A DNA stretch of 64,000 nt from Andalucia godoyi (lineage: Eukaryota; Discoba; Jakobea; Jakobida; Andaluciidae), in assembly GCA_009859145.1 (NCBI GenBank), contig VRVR01000014.1, positions 127,618 through 191,617 on the forward strand. The letters run 5' to 3'. This document shows, one piece after another, positions 1 to 9,640 of this stretch; positions within the stretch are counted from its first letter, which is position 1, and every line of letters begins with the position of its first letter. The position numbers and the translations under genes are program-made. The notes under the pieces are model-generated. The model ran no database searches. It was not told the DNA's origin and saw nothing but the letters and a program-made list of their open reading frames with translations.

Positions 1-31
1 AGATATGCATGTTCAGTGTATAATGTAGGCG
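1..31 (+). mobile_element. Right-end fragment of a Fanzor-type element (copy A)
   Basis: The first 31 bases match the last 31 bases of the element copy that ends at 51006 almost base for base. They share the core GTTCAGTGTATAATGTAGGCG apart from length trimming, preceded by AGATATG. The rest of this copy lies outside the window to the left. The match stops at the same GTAGGCG terminus as the other copies, which supports a fixed element boundary. It is too short to carry coding sequence, and the assignment rests only on similarity to the other copies. Confidence 0.55.
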
Positions 32-561
32 CATTGCTCGGGGGCGCTTCTCATAAAATACTGGAATTTGGAGACTACAGCGGGTAAAACTGGCCGCCCT
101 AACCCTATCTTACGCTTTCGCAAAAAGTGCAGATTTAATTGAGAGAGAAGGGGCTTCCCCTCTTGAAGTTCGTAAATTTTATAATAGTAGACCATCAAAA
201 AAGGGCGACATGGACACAAGAACCTTTTTTCATTTGGAAGAAATTTGAATCCAGACCCACCTCACTTACATTGTACACTGAAAAATACATCCCCATTCAT
301 GCCATGCATTCGATTCCATATCGCCACTGTTGCAGCAACCCGCCAAAAGCTGAAGGTGGTAGACCGCAACACGCAAGTGCAGATGCAATGCACCTTTTCA
401 ACAAATTCGAATTGTTGACAACGACGACGGCCCAATCAGAACGAAAAAAACAAATAAATAAAATGAATGAGAACAAATAAAACGCAAAATCGTGGAAGAG
501 AGGGAGATTTCGTTTAATCGGATGGGGGGAAACCAATACGTTAGGAGTTTCAGGCATTTTG
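32..561. other. Intergenic region with a degenerate repeat copy
   Basis: I see no convincing gene here. The open frames are short and have no recognisable protein features. The stretch from about 266 to 390 on the minus strand resembles the right end of the Fanzor-type repeat and is listed separately. The remainder is AT-rich 3' flank of the downstream minus-strand acetyltransferase gene. Confidence 0.5.
266..390 (-). mobile_element. Degenerate right end of a Fanzor-type element (copy B)
   Basis: Read on the minus strand this stretch has TGCGTGTTGCGGTCTACC, then about 80 bases later TTCAGTGTACAATGTAA. This parallels the GGCGTGTTGGGGGGCCTATC and TTCAGTGTATAATGTAGG blocks, with similar spacing, in the copy ending at 51006. 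The coding portion is too eroded to read. It may be an old copy facing copy A at the left edge of the window. An alignment against the other copies is needed to be sure. Confidence 0.4.
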
Positions 562-1143
562 TCAATTTTCCTTCCGCGTTTCAGAAATCTCGGAATGTGG
601 AATTGCTCGAATGTTTCGAATCATGATGGCGGATGCGCTGTCAAGACCATAAGGCACCCTCCCGACTGCTGTAAACCCCCATTTTGTCGCCCAATATTCC
701 GCAGCCCCGTAAACAGCAGTTAGTGTGAACGTGTGGAGTGCGTTTTCGAGTGCAACAACCGTCAGCGCGTCCATGAATCTCGTCACGATACCGCACTTTC
801 GAAAGTCTGGATGGACGGCAACATCGTGAATGTACAGAGTTGCGTTCGGTTCTGATGCATCCACACTTCTTTGCTCTTCGCAATTCAGTGCGTAGTGGTG
901 ACCGTGAATCCAAGGAATGGAAAACACATAGGCGACAAGAAGTCGTCGTCGTTGTTGTTGTTGTTGTTGTTGCGGATGGCGATCTATATTAGAGTCTGAA
1001 AAACACCCCAGGCAGCCTTGTGGAAACTCTGCAAGCTTCACACTGTACGAATCAAAGGACTCCAGCAAATCTGCAGGATAGCACAACGCTTGCAATTCCA
1101 ACACGTCCGAAAGATCCCTTTCTGTTAACCTCTTCACATGCAT
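562..1143 (-). CDS. GNAT-family N-acetyltransferase
   Basis: The 193-residue product looks like a small Gcn5-related N-acetyltransferase, which moves an acetyl group from acetyl-CoA to an amine. The N-terminus (VKRLTERDLSDVLELQALCYP) has the usual first strand and helix. The segment YIHDVAVHPDFRKCGIVTRF, near residue 130, is the acetyl-CoA binding motif A, with RKCGIV standing for the usual R/Q-x-x-G-x-G/A. The C-terminal part (WATKWGFTAVGR) is the typical last strand. A run of seven glutamines near residue 80 comes from a CAA/TTG repeat. The frame stays open upstream to 1893, but that extension overlaps the divergent secernin gene, so the ATG at 1143 was chosen. The substrate is unknown. Confidence 0.8.
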   Translation of the reverse strand: MHVKRLTERDLSDVLELQALCYPADLLESFDSYSVKLAEFPQGCLGCFSDSNIDRHPQQQQQQQRRRLLVAYVFSIPWIHGHHYALNCEEQRSVDASEPNATLYIHDVAVHPDFRKCGIVTRFMDALTVVALENALHTFTLTAVYGAAEYWATKWGFTAVGRVPYGLDSASAIMIRNIRAIPHSEISETRKEN

Positions 1144-1440
1144 CGTGGAATACCCCTTGTTTTGCTGGTTGTTTTTATTACACCGCCAAAAAAGAAGGGG
1201 AAAAAGCACGGACAGAAACCGCAAAATGAAGGGGTGGCAAAATAATAAATAATAAATAATAAATAATAAATAGAAACCTCGAGTAAATGTTCCGCCTGCT
1301 TGCGGGATCTCTTTGCCAGGGTTCCCCGCTGGGGAACGCATCCCTCGACTCCTGCAAAATGCATTCGCTCTCTTCGGCTCGTCCCTTTCCGATTTCTTTT
1401 TCTCCTGCCTCCACTCTTCTTCCGGCTCTTTCTGTTCAGG
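1144..1440. promoter_or_regulatory. Shared divergent promoter region
   Basis: These 297 bases separate the divergent acetyltransferase and secernin genes and must hold both promoters. They contain an AAT/TAAA microsatellite at about 1240-1271. A strongly pyrimidine-rich leader (1380-1438) lies directly before the secernin ATG. No TATA box is evident. Confidence 0.5.
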
Positions 1441-2841
1441 ATGTTCAGTTGTGACACGCTGATCGCGGTGAATCAGTGCAAAGGAAATTTTCTTGCAAAG
1501 AATTCGGATCGCGAACCGAATGAACCGCAGGAAATTGTGTTTCAGAAAGGAGGGGTATTTGATCCGTCTGTGGATGTAGTGCAATTGACCTACTCTTCGA
1601 TTCCGCAAGCTTGCAAGACTGCGTCGGTTCTGATGATGAAGCCGGTATGGATCAAAGGATGCGAGATGGGAGTCAATGAGCATGGTGTGGCCGGTGCCAA
1701 CGAAGCACTGTTCTCTCGAGTTGCCACAATAGAGGAAACAAATGGTGCAGTGTTGCTCACAGGAATGGATGTCCTTCGCGTCGCTTTGGAGCGCGCAGAG
1801 TCTGCATACGATGCGGTCCAAGTTGTGAAGGCGGTTATTGAACAGTATGGACAGGGAGGAAACTGTGGCTTTTCGCACGATTTTCGGTACCATAATGCGT
1901 TTATTTTTGTTGATTCTTCTTCAAAGGCATTTGTGATGATGACGATTGGGAAACAATGGGCAGTGCAAACCGTGTCCACCGTGGATTCAGTCTCCAACTA
2001 CATCCACTTTCAGCATTCCGATAGCTTTGAAGCGTCGTCAGATCTTGTGGAATTTGCGATCCGCAATGGATTCTGCAAAGACGCCCAGTCTTTCTCGATG
2101 TCCAGCTGCTATTCTGATTGGATTCTCACAGCGTTTGGACGTGGTGCTGGTCGTCGCTGTCGGTCCAAGTTTCTGTTGAACTGCTTCGATGGCCACATTT
2201 GCGTGCAGTCGTTGATGTCCATTCTGCGACTCCATACCGCCGATGCCGCAGATGCCGTCGAAGATCCTATTAGCGGGTTTTGCAAGCAAGATATTTGCAT
2301 GCACACCTCATGGGGGCCTTCGAGAATCAACCAAACCACGGGATCAGCGGTGTTTCACTGGGCGCCCGGAACCAGTGTTCCGACTGTGTGGGTAACCGGA
2401 ACCAGCACACCATGTCTCTCCGCGTTCAAACCTGTGTTCTTTGACGCCCTTGCGCAAGACCCTTCCTTGGCACCCGCGATTTTTGGAAGCACACCAAGCC
2501 AGTCTTACGTTGCATCAACTGATATTGCATTTTGGTGGCAGTTCGAAAGATTCCAACGAAGATCGCAACATTCACTGTCTTCCGACGTAGTTGAGAACAT
2601 GAAAAGTGCAATCAGACGAAAAGAAGCGGAGTGGATCCGCAAACTTGCGAACATTTCTGATAATGACCGTTATTGGAAGGCGGATTTGATGTCGAGCGCT
2701 TTCCTCTGGCATCGCGCGCTCGTGGCATCCGTTACAAAGCAGCTTTTCGAAATGGATCCTTACCGGGAGACAAGTTTATTGCATCAAATGTATCTGCGAA
2801 AGATCAATCAAGCCGCTGGAATCTCGGACGATTGTCTCTGA
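1441..2841 (+). CDS. Secernin-like peptidase, family C69
   Basis: This 466-residue protein fits the secernin branch of the C69 dipeptidase family (Ntn-hydrolase fold). It begins MFSCDTLIA, so Cys4 sits where these enzymes carry the N-terminal nucleophile, and FLAKNSDREPNEPQ is the conserved NSDR(P)xE segment. Further family-like blocks are GANEALFSR, the HTSWGPSRINQTTGSAVFHW stretch, and DIAFWWQFERF late in the protein. Secernins are cytosolic. The human paralogue SCRN1 is linked to secretion, but peptidase activity of the family is poorly established. The frame is open further upstream to 1300, but the ATG at 1441 fits the family start and follows a pyrimidine-rich leader. The gene converges with the next one, with 109 bases between stops. 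Confidence 0.85.
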   Translation: MFSCDTLIAVNQCKGNFLAKNSDREPNEPQEIVFQKGGVFDPSVDVVQLTYSSIPQACKTASVLMMKPVWIKGCEMGVNEHGVAGANEALFSRVATIEETNGAVLLTGMDVLRVALERAESAYDAVQVVKAVIEQYGQGGNCGFSHDFRYHNAFIFVDSSSKAFVMMTIGKQWAVQTVSTVDSVSNYIHFQHSDSFEASSDLVEFAIRNGFCKDAQSFSMSSCYSDWILTAFGRGAGRRCRSKFLLNCFDGHICVQSLMSILRLHTADAADAVEDPISGFCKQDICMHTSWGPSRINQTTGSAVFHWAPGTSVPTVWVTGTSTPCLSAFKPVFFDALAQDPSLAPAIFGSTPSQSYVASTDIAFWWQFERFQRRSQHSLSSDVVENMKSAIRRKEAEWIRKLANISDNDRYWKADLMSSAFLWHRALVASVTKQLFEMDPYRETSLLHQMYLRKINQAAGISDDCL

Positions 2842-2950
2842 CCACATGGAGACCTAGAATTGACCGGAGTGCATTGCGAACTCAACACGATTCCCATTGC
2901 GCCTCACGCTCTGCAGCCCTCCAGAGTCCAGGCGGAGGACGGGGGGACGA

Positions 2951-5900
2951 TCAAGGGGGTGACTGTATTGGCGCTCGGGGTTTTTCAAGGGGTCGGACTC
3001 TCTGGAACAACATACCAGCGAACACATTGTCTGGACGAAGACTGCGAGCATCCAACGGATTGAGGCTGTTCGTTCGTGGTCGTTCTGACGAATTCGGAGT
3101 GATTTTGCTGTGCTTGATGATAATCGGAGGCATTGGAGACACGGGAGTGCCCAGAGGTGAACGATCCATGGCTTGCGGTGATGCTGGCACAATTTGCTGT
3201 TCAAGAATCCGGTTAAATATTTTCTTCTGGCTCGGCAATCCCGGGACCCGAAGTGGATGAATACCGGATAGTCCTTCTGCGTCCTTCTTGACGTCGGGGT
3301 CGCGGGTCGTAGCGAACAGAAGCAAGATCAATCGATACACTTCTTCAACAAGCAGCTTCGCTGCATCAATCATGGCAATGGCCCCAATGAAAAGAATGGT
3401 GACAGCTTGCCATATGGCGATGAACAAACAATACTTTCCAAGCTCACTGGTGTCGCTTCGTGTTCGCGAGCTTCGAACGGAATACACCAAGCTGATTTGA
3501 GCAAAATCTGAGGCATACACGAGAATGTCAATCCAGAAGTCGCGGACGTGACGATGAGGACGCAACACAGCAGTGCATGCAAACCGGCACAACGACACGA
3601 TCATAATCAGAGGAAGCTGGCTGTCCGCAGAGAGCCCAATCCCCGGAACAACAAGAACTGCGTCCAGAAAACTTAATGTCGTAGACAAAACTGGATACCA
3701 TGATCTGTTCGACTTGAGTGCTTCAAAGGCAAACGCAGATTTCAAGACATTCTCAGGGAGGCCATGTACCCAGCGAATGACAGATTTCCATACGAACGGT
3801 AAAAAAGCGATAAATACAATGTAAACAAAGGAAATAAAGATGAGCTGAAATGTTTGCGTGTCACGAGCAAAAGAAAAGAACTGGTTGAAAAAAGAAACTG
3901 TCAGTGCCTGCACTGTGGAGGTGTACAGCACGAAGTAGACGGATGCAAATATACATTTTTTTTGCAAAAGAACTTTCTGTTGTCGTTCGCCTTGTGCTTC
4001 CAGGGACATGTGTCTCCACCGGGTCTTTCGAAGGCGCCGGATAACGAAGTGCAGAACAGTATGAATGAACCCGTCGAGAACTCCAAAACCCACAGCGGCT
4101 GCAAGGGTGCACAACGTGATCTGCATACACAATCCACTGTATGTCCCAAGCACATCAGTCGCTGATATTGCTAAATTTGTTGCCGAGTCAACATCCACGT
4201 CTTCATCACCAATTCCGAACGCATCTCGGACAGAGGAAAGCGTCATGAAATTGAATGTCCACGACGTAACAGGCATCATCGTCCCTTCCGCAAACTTGAC
4301 ATACCACACGGGAAATTGCAAATTCAGGTATGAAAACCTGGTGACAAGCTCCATAGTACCGACAAGGAGGAGCATTCCTGGGCCGGACGCGATGGATCCG
4401 ATGGTGCTCACAGAACTCACGGACCCCATCACATCAGGTTGCAGCGCGTCCCCAATGACTCCAGTTTGAGGCGGTAAATTTGTATCGGGCGGCAGAATCT
4501 TCTCAGAACAATCAGCAGCAGTCCATCCTTCAAAACAAACACAGAGGCCACTATCCGACTCGCAGGTTCCTCTACCAGAGCAGTTCGTCGACGATGAGCA
4601 ACTGATATTGCAGTACGGATACAGAAAATAGCCTTGCGAGCATGAGGAGCACGTTGTACCAGAATAGGAAGCAGGACACCAGCACGTTCCGTTGCCCTCA
4701 GCGCCATCTCTGCACACTCCTCCATTTTCACATGGTGGACACCCCGTACACGCACGGCCAAAGAAATTGGGCAGGCAGCGTTCACAGGAAACGTGTGGAG
4801 TATCCGATGTTGTCCGGCCAAAAGGACACGGCATGCACTTCCAACCGGTAGTAGCATTCGAGTAGTACGACTGATTACAGGAAATACAGTGGTCGGCATG
4901 AACAGACGGCTCTGTTCCGCTCGGGCAGGTTGCGCACACGAATCCAGTGGTAGAGTTGGAGTACTTCCCGCTGCTGCAGTTCTGGCAGCCACTGCGATCA
5001 AGCGCAGGCTCCGATCCCGGAAAACACGTCAAGCACACAAAACCGGTGCCCGCATTGGAGAACTGGTTGGCATCGCAGCTTCGACACTGCGAGCGATTGC
5101 TGAACGGTGTGCGGTCGTTTCCACACTCGACGCACACAAACGACGTCGAAGCATTCGAGTACGTCCCGACAGCGCAATCGACGCACTGTGTCCGCGACTG
5201 CGTGGCCCCGGACCCCGGTGGGCAAAACGAACACCGGAAATTCGTGCTGGCATTCGAATATTGATTGGCAGCGCAAGTCACACACTGCGAGCTCGCATAC
5301 GTGGTTTCGTATCCTTCAGGGCACAGCGTGCACTGGAATAAAGTTGATGCATTGCTGAAAGAACCGACGGAACAAGGCTCGCAAGCCATTTTTGAACTTG
5401 AAGGCTGCGTCCCTGAAGCGCACGCAGAACAGTTATTGGCATTTTCAGAGACGATATGTCCGGCAGGACACATCTCGCAATGAGATCCATTCGAAATTGC
5501 ACCATCGGGACACCTATCGCACGAATCTCGAAGCGCACTGGCAATGTGTCCAAGAGGACACCAAACGCATCTGTTCACTGTCGACTGATTGCTATAAAAA
5601 CCAGGAGCACAAACAGTACAAGCAGAGCGATTGGATAACGGTTCCATGCCGTCAGGACAGGAAACGCATGAAAAATTTGTCTGCAAATTCGACACACTAG
5701 ACCCAACACAGGCTTCACAACTTGACTTTGACTGCGAAACGCCGAATCCTATACGGCATGCGGTACACGCAAACGACGTCGAAGCATTCGAGTACGTCCC
5801 GACAGCGCAATCGACGCACTGTGTACGCGACTGTGTGGCCCCGGACCCCGGTGGGCAAAACGAACACCGGAAATTCGTGCTGGCATTCGAATATTGATTG

Positions 5901-7552
5901 GCAGCGCAAGTCTCACACTGCGAGCTCGCATACGTGGTTTCGTATCCTTCAGGGCACAGCGTGCACTGGAATAAAGTTGATGCATTCGAATAGAAGGATG
6001 ATACGCAAGGAACACAAGACGCCCGAGTACTATCCGAACTGAATCCGGGAGGACAGGGAATACATTTGAGAGCAGTCGAAGCATTGGAATACTGCCCGTT
6101 TTGACAGAACTGACATCTATCCCCCAGGCTCTGATGCCCAACTGGACACATGCTGCAAAGATAACCCGTAGTTGCATTGGAATAGCTGCTTGAGGAACAC
6201 GAAACGCAAACTTGAGAATCGGTGTCGACAGACTTACCGACTCCACACTGCTCGCATGTCACAGTGCTAGAATTCACGACGAGCATGTATCCCGCAGGGC
6301 ACGCAGAGAACTTGATAGCTACATACAGCCTCTTCACTGTTCCTGAACACGGGTCGCCAAAAGCAGCGTTCGAAGCAGGAATTGTTGCAGAGGAACGTCC
6401 GAGGGCGATCGCACTCACAACGGTCACCGATGTCGCCGCATGGCAGGCGCCGATTCCGTATATTCCTTGAGACCCTGTTGGCGTTCCATAGCTTGCAAAG
6501 AAGACACTCGTAAAATTAGTGCTAGCAGGAGCGGACAATGCGGTGATTCCATTTTCCGCCACTTCACCCCAAACCGCATCGCATCTTGTGCGATTCGTAG
6601 CAAAAAAATTGCTTGGGCAGAACGAACATCGTGCAGCACCCGGATACGAAAACGATCTTATGGGACACAACTGGCAAGTGTACATTGTGGAAGAGTTCGA
6701 GTAGTATCCTGCAGGACACACGAAGCATGCCGTGCGATTGGGGTTCGGTTGGAAACCGTCGGAACAGTTCTGACACAAGAACGACAGTGGATCTGAAAAC
6801 TGTCCTGCATCAGGACAGGGTACATACCTTCGCAAAAAGTAGTTGATTTCGGATGATGTCAAAGACTGGTTAAACATCGCGAACAGCGAAACATTTGCTT
6901 TCATGTATCCTAAGTTGTCCCTTCCATCGAAACCAAGGAACATGTCTGCCGCTCGATTCGATATTGGAGTTAGCGACACATTGACTTGAACAAATTCCGA
7001 CCCTTGAAAATAGGAAAAATGGGTCATATTGCGAACGATTGCGATAGACATCCAGCGGTTTGAAAACGAAACGGCAGGCGAAAAGACGAAATTTCTCACG
7101 CCTGGAGCTGGATATTCCCAATAGTAGTCCTGTCTCCAAATCGATTCCCCATCAATATCCGTGCTGCTCCGGCCAAGCATCCATAAAGAAGGACTTGCAC
7201 CACTTAAAGAGTTCAGCTGTGCATGAAAAACAACGGTGAAGTTCTGATTGGTACCGTTTTGCATGCACTTTATCCGCCCCGGCACGGAAACCCTGGAAGA
7301 TTGCCCATTAAATTGCGTGAAGGAGGAGGGTACACCGGTCAAGCCTTGAGTGGACTGCGAAAGCAGGATCGCAACAGTCTGCCCATCGTTTTGACAACCA
7401 CTCTTGTCTCTCCAAATGCCTGCAGTTGCGTTAAAACTATCAGAAGTGTAAAGAACGTTTGGACTCGGAAGCAGGGCAGTCGCACTCGCTAGACAAACAT
7501 GTAGAAAACCCCAAAGCAGCAAGAAACGATAGTCACACCACCGAAAACTCAT
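2951..7552 (-). CDS. Cys-rich receptor-like protein with multi-TM C-terminus
   Basis: The 1,533-residue protein starts with a signal peptide (FLLLWGFLHVCLASATA). Next comes a LamG/concanavalin-like region (about 30-250, with GQSSRVSVPGRI). A long array of ephrin-receptor-like cysteine repeats follows (about 255-950, recurrent YSNAST...C..CP.G). One or two EGF modules (CENGGVC, CSGRGTC) lie near 960-1020. From about 1040 to 1420 there are several hydrophobic segments (for example FVYIVFIAFLPFVW and LFIAIWQAVTILFIGAIAM), then a basic cytosolic tail. The shape recalls protist surface proteins with TRP/polycystin-like or other polytopic membrane domains, but I cannot assign the membrane family. 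Frequent N-x-S/T sites suggest heavy glycosylation. Two 217-base stretches inside the repeat array are nearly identical. Confidence 0.75.
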   Translation of the reverse strand: MSFRWCDYRFLLLWGFLHVCLASATALLPSPNVLYTSDSFNATAGIWRDKSGCQNDGQTVAILLSQSTQGLTGVPSSFTQFNGQSSRVSVPGRIKCMQNGTNQNFTVVFHAQLNSLSGASPSLWMLGRSSTDIDGESIWRQDYYWEYPAPGVRNFVFSPAVSFSNRWMSIAIVRNMTHFSYFQGSEFVQVNVSLTPISNRAADMFLGFDGRDNLGYMKANVSLFAMFNQSLTSSEINYFLRRYVPCPDAGQFSDPLSFLCQNCSDGFQPNPNRTACFVCPAGYYSNSSTMYTCQLCPIRSFSYPGAARCSFCPSNFFATNRTRCDAVWGEVAENGITALSAPASTNFTSVFFASYGTPTGSQGIYGIGACHAATSVTVVSAIALGRSSATIPASNAAFGDPCSGTVKRLYVAIKFSACPAGYMLVVNSSTVTCEQCGVGKSVDTDSQVCVSCSSSSYSNATTGYLCSMCPVGHQSLGDRCQFCQNGQYSNASTALKCIPCPPGFSSDSTRASCVPCVSSFYSNASTLFQCTLCPEGYETTYASSQCETCAANQYSNASTNFRCSFCPPGSGATQSRTQCVDCAVGTYSNASTSFACTACRIGFGVSQSKSSCEACVGSSVSNLQTNFSCVSCPDGMEPLSNRSACTVCAPGFYSNQSTVNRCVWCPLGHIASALRDSCDRCPDGAISNGSHCEMCPAGHIVSENANNCSACASGTQPSSSKMACEPCSVGSFSNASTLFQCTLCPEGYETTYASSQCVTCAANQYSNASTNFRCSFCPPGSGATQSRTQCVDCAVGTYSNASTSFVCVECGNDRTPFSNRSQCRSCDANQFSNAGTGFVCLTCFPGSEPALDRSGCQNCSSGKYSNSTTGFVCATCPSGTEPSVHADHCISCNQSYYSNATTGWKCMPCPFGRTTSDTPHVSCERCLPNFFGRACTGCPPCENGGVCRDGAEGNGTCWCPASYSGTTCSSCSQGYFLYPYCNISCSSSTNCSGRGTCESDSGLCVCFEGWTAADCSEKILPPDTNLPPQTGVIGDALQPDVMGSVSSVSTIGSIASGPGMLLLVGTMELVTRFSYLNLQFPVWYVKFAEGTMMPVTSWTFNFMTLSSVRDAFGIGDEDVDVDSATNLAISATDVLGTYSGLCMQITLCTLAAAVGFGVLDGFIHTVLHFVIRRLRKTRWRHMSLEAQGERQQKVLLQKKCIFASVYFVLYTSTVQALTVSFFNQFFSFARDTQTFQLIFISFVYIVFIAFLPFVWKSVIRWVHGLPENVLKSAFAFEALKSNRSWYPVLSTTLSFLDAVLVVPGIGLSADSQLPLIMIVSLCRFACTAVLRPHRHVRDFWIDILVYASDFAQISLVYSVRSSRTRSDTSELGKYCLFIAIWQAVTILFIGAIAMIDAAKLLVEEVYRLILLLFATTRDPDVKKDAEGLSGIHPLRVPGLPSQKKIFNRILEQQIVPASPQAMDRSPLGTPVSPMPPIIIKHSKITPNSSERPRTNSLNPLDARSLRPDNVFAGMLFQRVRPLEKPRAPIQSPP
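5137..5353 (-). repeat. 217-bp intragenic repeat, unit 1
   Basis: This stretch is nearly identical to 5770-5986, 633 bases away in the same gene. It encodes three consecutive cysteine-repeat modules with the markers YETTYASSQC, NQYSNASTNF and GSGATQSRTQC. The high DNA identity, compared with the diverged neighbouring modules, points to recent duplication or gene conversion. Confidence 0.85.
5770..5986 (-). repeat. 217-bp intragenic repeat, unit 2
   Basis: This is the partner of 5137-5353, in the same orientation and frame. It differs at only a few bases, for example one Glu/Val codon after SSQC and some TGTGT/CGTGG changes. Confidence 0.85.
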
Positions 7553-7994
7553 TCAGAGAAACCCGCTTCGCGCTCCTCCGTAATTCAGTAAAACATGCAT
7601 GAAAATAAGAAAACCAGCACTGAATGAAGGAGGAATTGACGTTGTGTACGAATGGATCCAAGGAAAACCCTCGGGGTTATTTCTCTTGTGGTGCTTCCCC
7701 TCGCAGACATCCGATAAGGAGTCTTGTGCAAGCAGACTGTTTGGATGCTTGATTGACGACCCAGGGTCGTGTCGGGGCGCGTTTGCCTCTTTCTGCGCAA
7801 TGGGCAGTGTCAAAAATGTGCGGTCTACAGACGTTTTCCTGCGGCCATCATTGGATATCGTCGTCGTCGTTTAGAGGGTAGTATTTACAGCATGTGCGAT
7901 TTTTTGGAGTACTGAGCTCTACATGGTGGCAGGTCGAACAGTAAACGAGTCGCAGCGCGAGGCGGTGAAACTGATGCTGGACGAACGCCTATGG
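7553..7994. promoter_or_regulatory. Intergenic region upstream of the Cys-rich receptor gene
   Basis: These 442 bases lie between the stop of the oxidase gene (7995) and the start of the receptor-like gene (7552), both on the minus strand. They should hold the receptor promoter and the oxidase 3' end. A minus-strand open frame (7553-7813) ends directly at the receptor start but shows no protein family features. I see no other structure. Confidence 0.4.
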
Positions 7995-9377
7995 CTAGCT
8001 CTGGTGGCACAGAGCTTCGTTTGCAGCACGGTGTCCAGCTTCGATGGCGCCGCTCATGTATCCGTTCCACTCTTCTGCGGTTTCTGTCCCAGCCCAAAAG
8101 ACTCGCCCGACCGGTTTCCTCAGGTCTTTTCCAAATGACGTCATCGTTCCCGGACCCATAGTTCCTACATAGCATCCTCGCGTCCATTCTTCTTCTGCCC
8201 AGTTCTTTTCTACATACGCCAGTGGATGCAGAGCATCTGTAGACCCAAACAGCAGCTCAAGCTGGAGCAGCACCGCAGTCTTTCTTTCAAACTGCGTCTT
8301 TTCGGACCATTGTCGCGAGTTGTTCGCGACAATGAACCCGACAATCGAATAGTACTGCTTTTCAGGAATGCTGGAATCATACATCATCGTAAGTGGCCCA
8401 GAATCGCTGACGCACGACCCACAAAACCCGAGATTTCTCCAGAATGCCGACGAGTAAACAACATGAACTTTTGTGCACGATCCCATAGGCATCCTCTGAT
8501 GCAGCTGCTCGCGGTTCGCAGGAAGAAGCGGAGAAAATCGAATTCGGGGGCACAACGCAGGAGGAATCGCCACGATGACGCTTTGTCCTTCATAGCACTC
8601 TCCAGTCGTTGTTCGAACGCAATAGACATCGCGTTCCCTTTCCAACACAACTGACTGCACAGGGCTGTTCAGCCTGATCCATTCGCTTCCTACCAGCTCC
8701 GCAAGACGCTCAGCGAGCTGTTGAGCTCCGCCGACGATTTTGGACTCTTGTGCACCGTCCTTGACATCCAAAAGCTTCATCAGTCCACCGGCAGACGAGA
8801 TGTAGAAAAGGACGAACAGCAGGGACAACTCACCTGGTTCCGATGTGAACACAGCCCGAATGGCCAATCTTAAATACTCCGCGACACGACCGGACCAGCT
8901 GTTCTTCTGGATCCATGTCTCCACAGTCACTGCATCCAGCTCTCCCGCCTTGGCACATTTCCACGGTTCATGACATGGAACTGTCTTTGCCAGAGCATCC
9001 AATTTCCAGATGCACAATTGCAAATCAACCAGCGAATAAAAAGGTAACGGAGGAATCGTTCCCTTGTACGACGACACAGAACCGCCAAACTGAAGGACGC
9101 TCTTTCCATCTTCAAACTGCGGCGAAATCTCAAGGGACAGTTCTTTCAGAAGCTCCAAGACATGTCGCTGCGACGGTCCAACCCACTGACCTCCAACATC
9201 GATCCTCAATGTGGATTCAAGAGGCCCTTTGTTGTCGAAATCGCCAGAAATCGAATGCAAGCGACCTCCGACTCGATCTCGAGATTCCAGAACGAGAACC
9301 GATTTCCCGCATGCAACCAAATGCCGAGCGGCAGACAGCCCGCTTAGCCCAGCTCCAACTACAACCACATCAAACAT
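7995..9377 (-). CDS. Flavin monoamine oxidase-like enzyme
   Basis: The 460-residue protein belongs to the flavin-containing amine oxidase family, which oxidises amines to aldehydes with release of H2O2. The N-terminal FAD dinucleotide site is DVVVVGAGLSGLSAARHL, followed by VLVLESRDRVGGRLHS, the family's second conserved segment. Near the C-terminus WTRGCYVG places Cys402 where monoamine oxidases attach FAD covalently. FWAGTETAEEWNGYMSGA is the closing FAD-binding block. The protein ends shortly afterwards (NEALCHQS) without the C-terminal outer-membrane anchor of animal MAO, so a soluble enzyme is likely. Its methyltransferase neighbour lies upstream on the same strand, 263 bases away. The substrate cannot be read from the sequence. 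Confidence 0.88.
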   Translation of the reverse strand: MFDVVVVGAGLSGLSAARHLVACGKSVLVLESRDRVGGRLHSISGDFDNKGPLESTLRIDVGGQWVGPSQRHVLELLKELSLEISPQFEDGKSVLQFGGSVSSYKGTIPPLPFYSLVDLQLCIWKLDALAKTVPCHEPWKCAKAGELDAVTVETWIQKNSWSGRVAEYLRLAIRAVFTSEPGELSLLFVLFYISSAGGLMKLLDVKDGAQESKIVGGAQQLAERLAELVGSEWIRLNSPVQSVVLERERDVYCVRTTTGECYEGQSVIVAIPPALCPRIRFSPLLPANREQLHQRMPMGSCTKVHVVYSSAFWRNLGFCGSCVSDSGPLTMMYDSSIPEKQYYSIVGFIVANNSRQWSEKTQFERKTAVLLQLELLFGSTDALHPLAYVEKNWAEEEWTRGCYVGTMGPGTMTSFGKDLRKPVGRVFWAGTETAEEWNGYMSGAIEAGHRAANEALCHQS

Positions 9378-9640
9378 CGCCGGTGCTCACTCTATATGAG
9401 CGTCGTCGGGAGAAAGCTTCACAGTTATCGTTCCCTATTGTGTGCGCTTTTTGACCCACAGCGATGGTGGTGCAACCGGAAAGTTTTCTTTCCAGATTGG
9501 GGGCGGATCCATCGACAGGCGCGGAATGTACAACGGATTTTGAAACGCTCTGCATCGCCGGCGCCCTCGTCCTCCTTAACGATAGATTCTATTTATTGAC
9601 ACGATACAGTAAAAGAATGAAATGAAGACAGCAGATCTGG

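Noticed and set aside
1144-1893. N-terminal extension of the GNAT frame (443 codons in total)
   Set aside because: It overlaps the divergent secernin coding region and translates a low-complexity promoter stretch; the GNAT fold begins at the Met at 1143.
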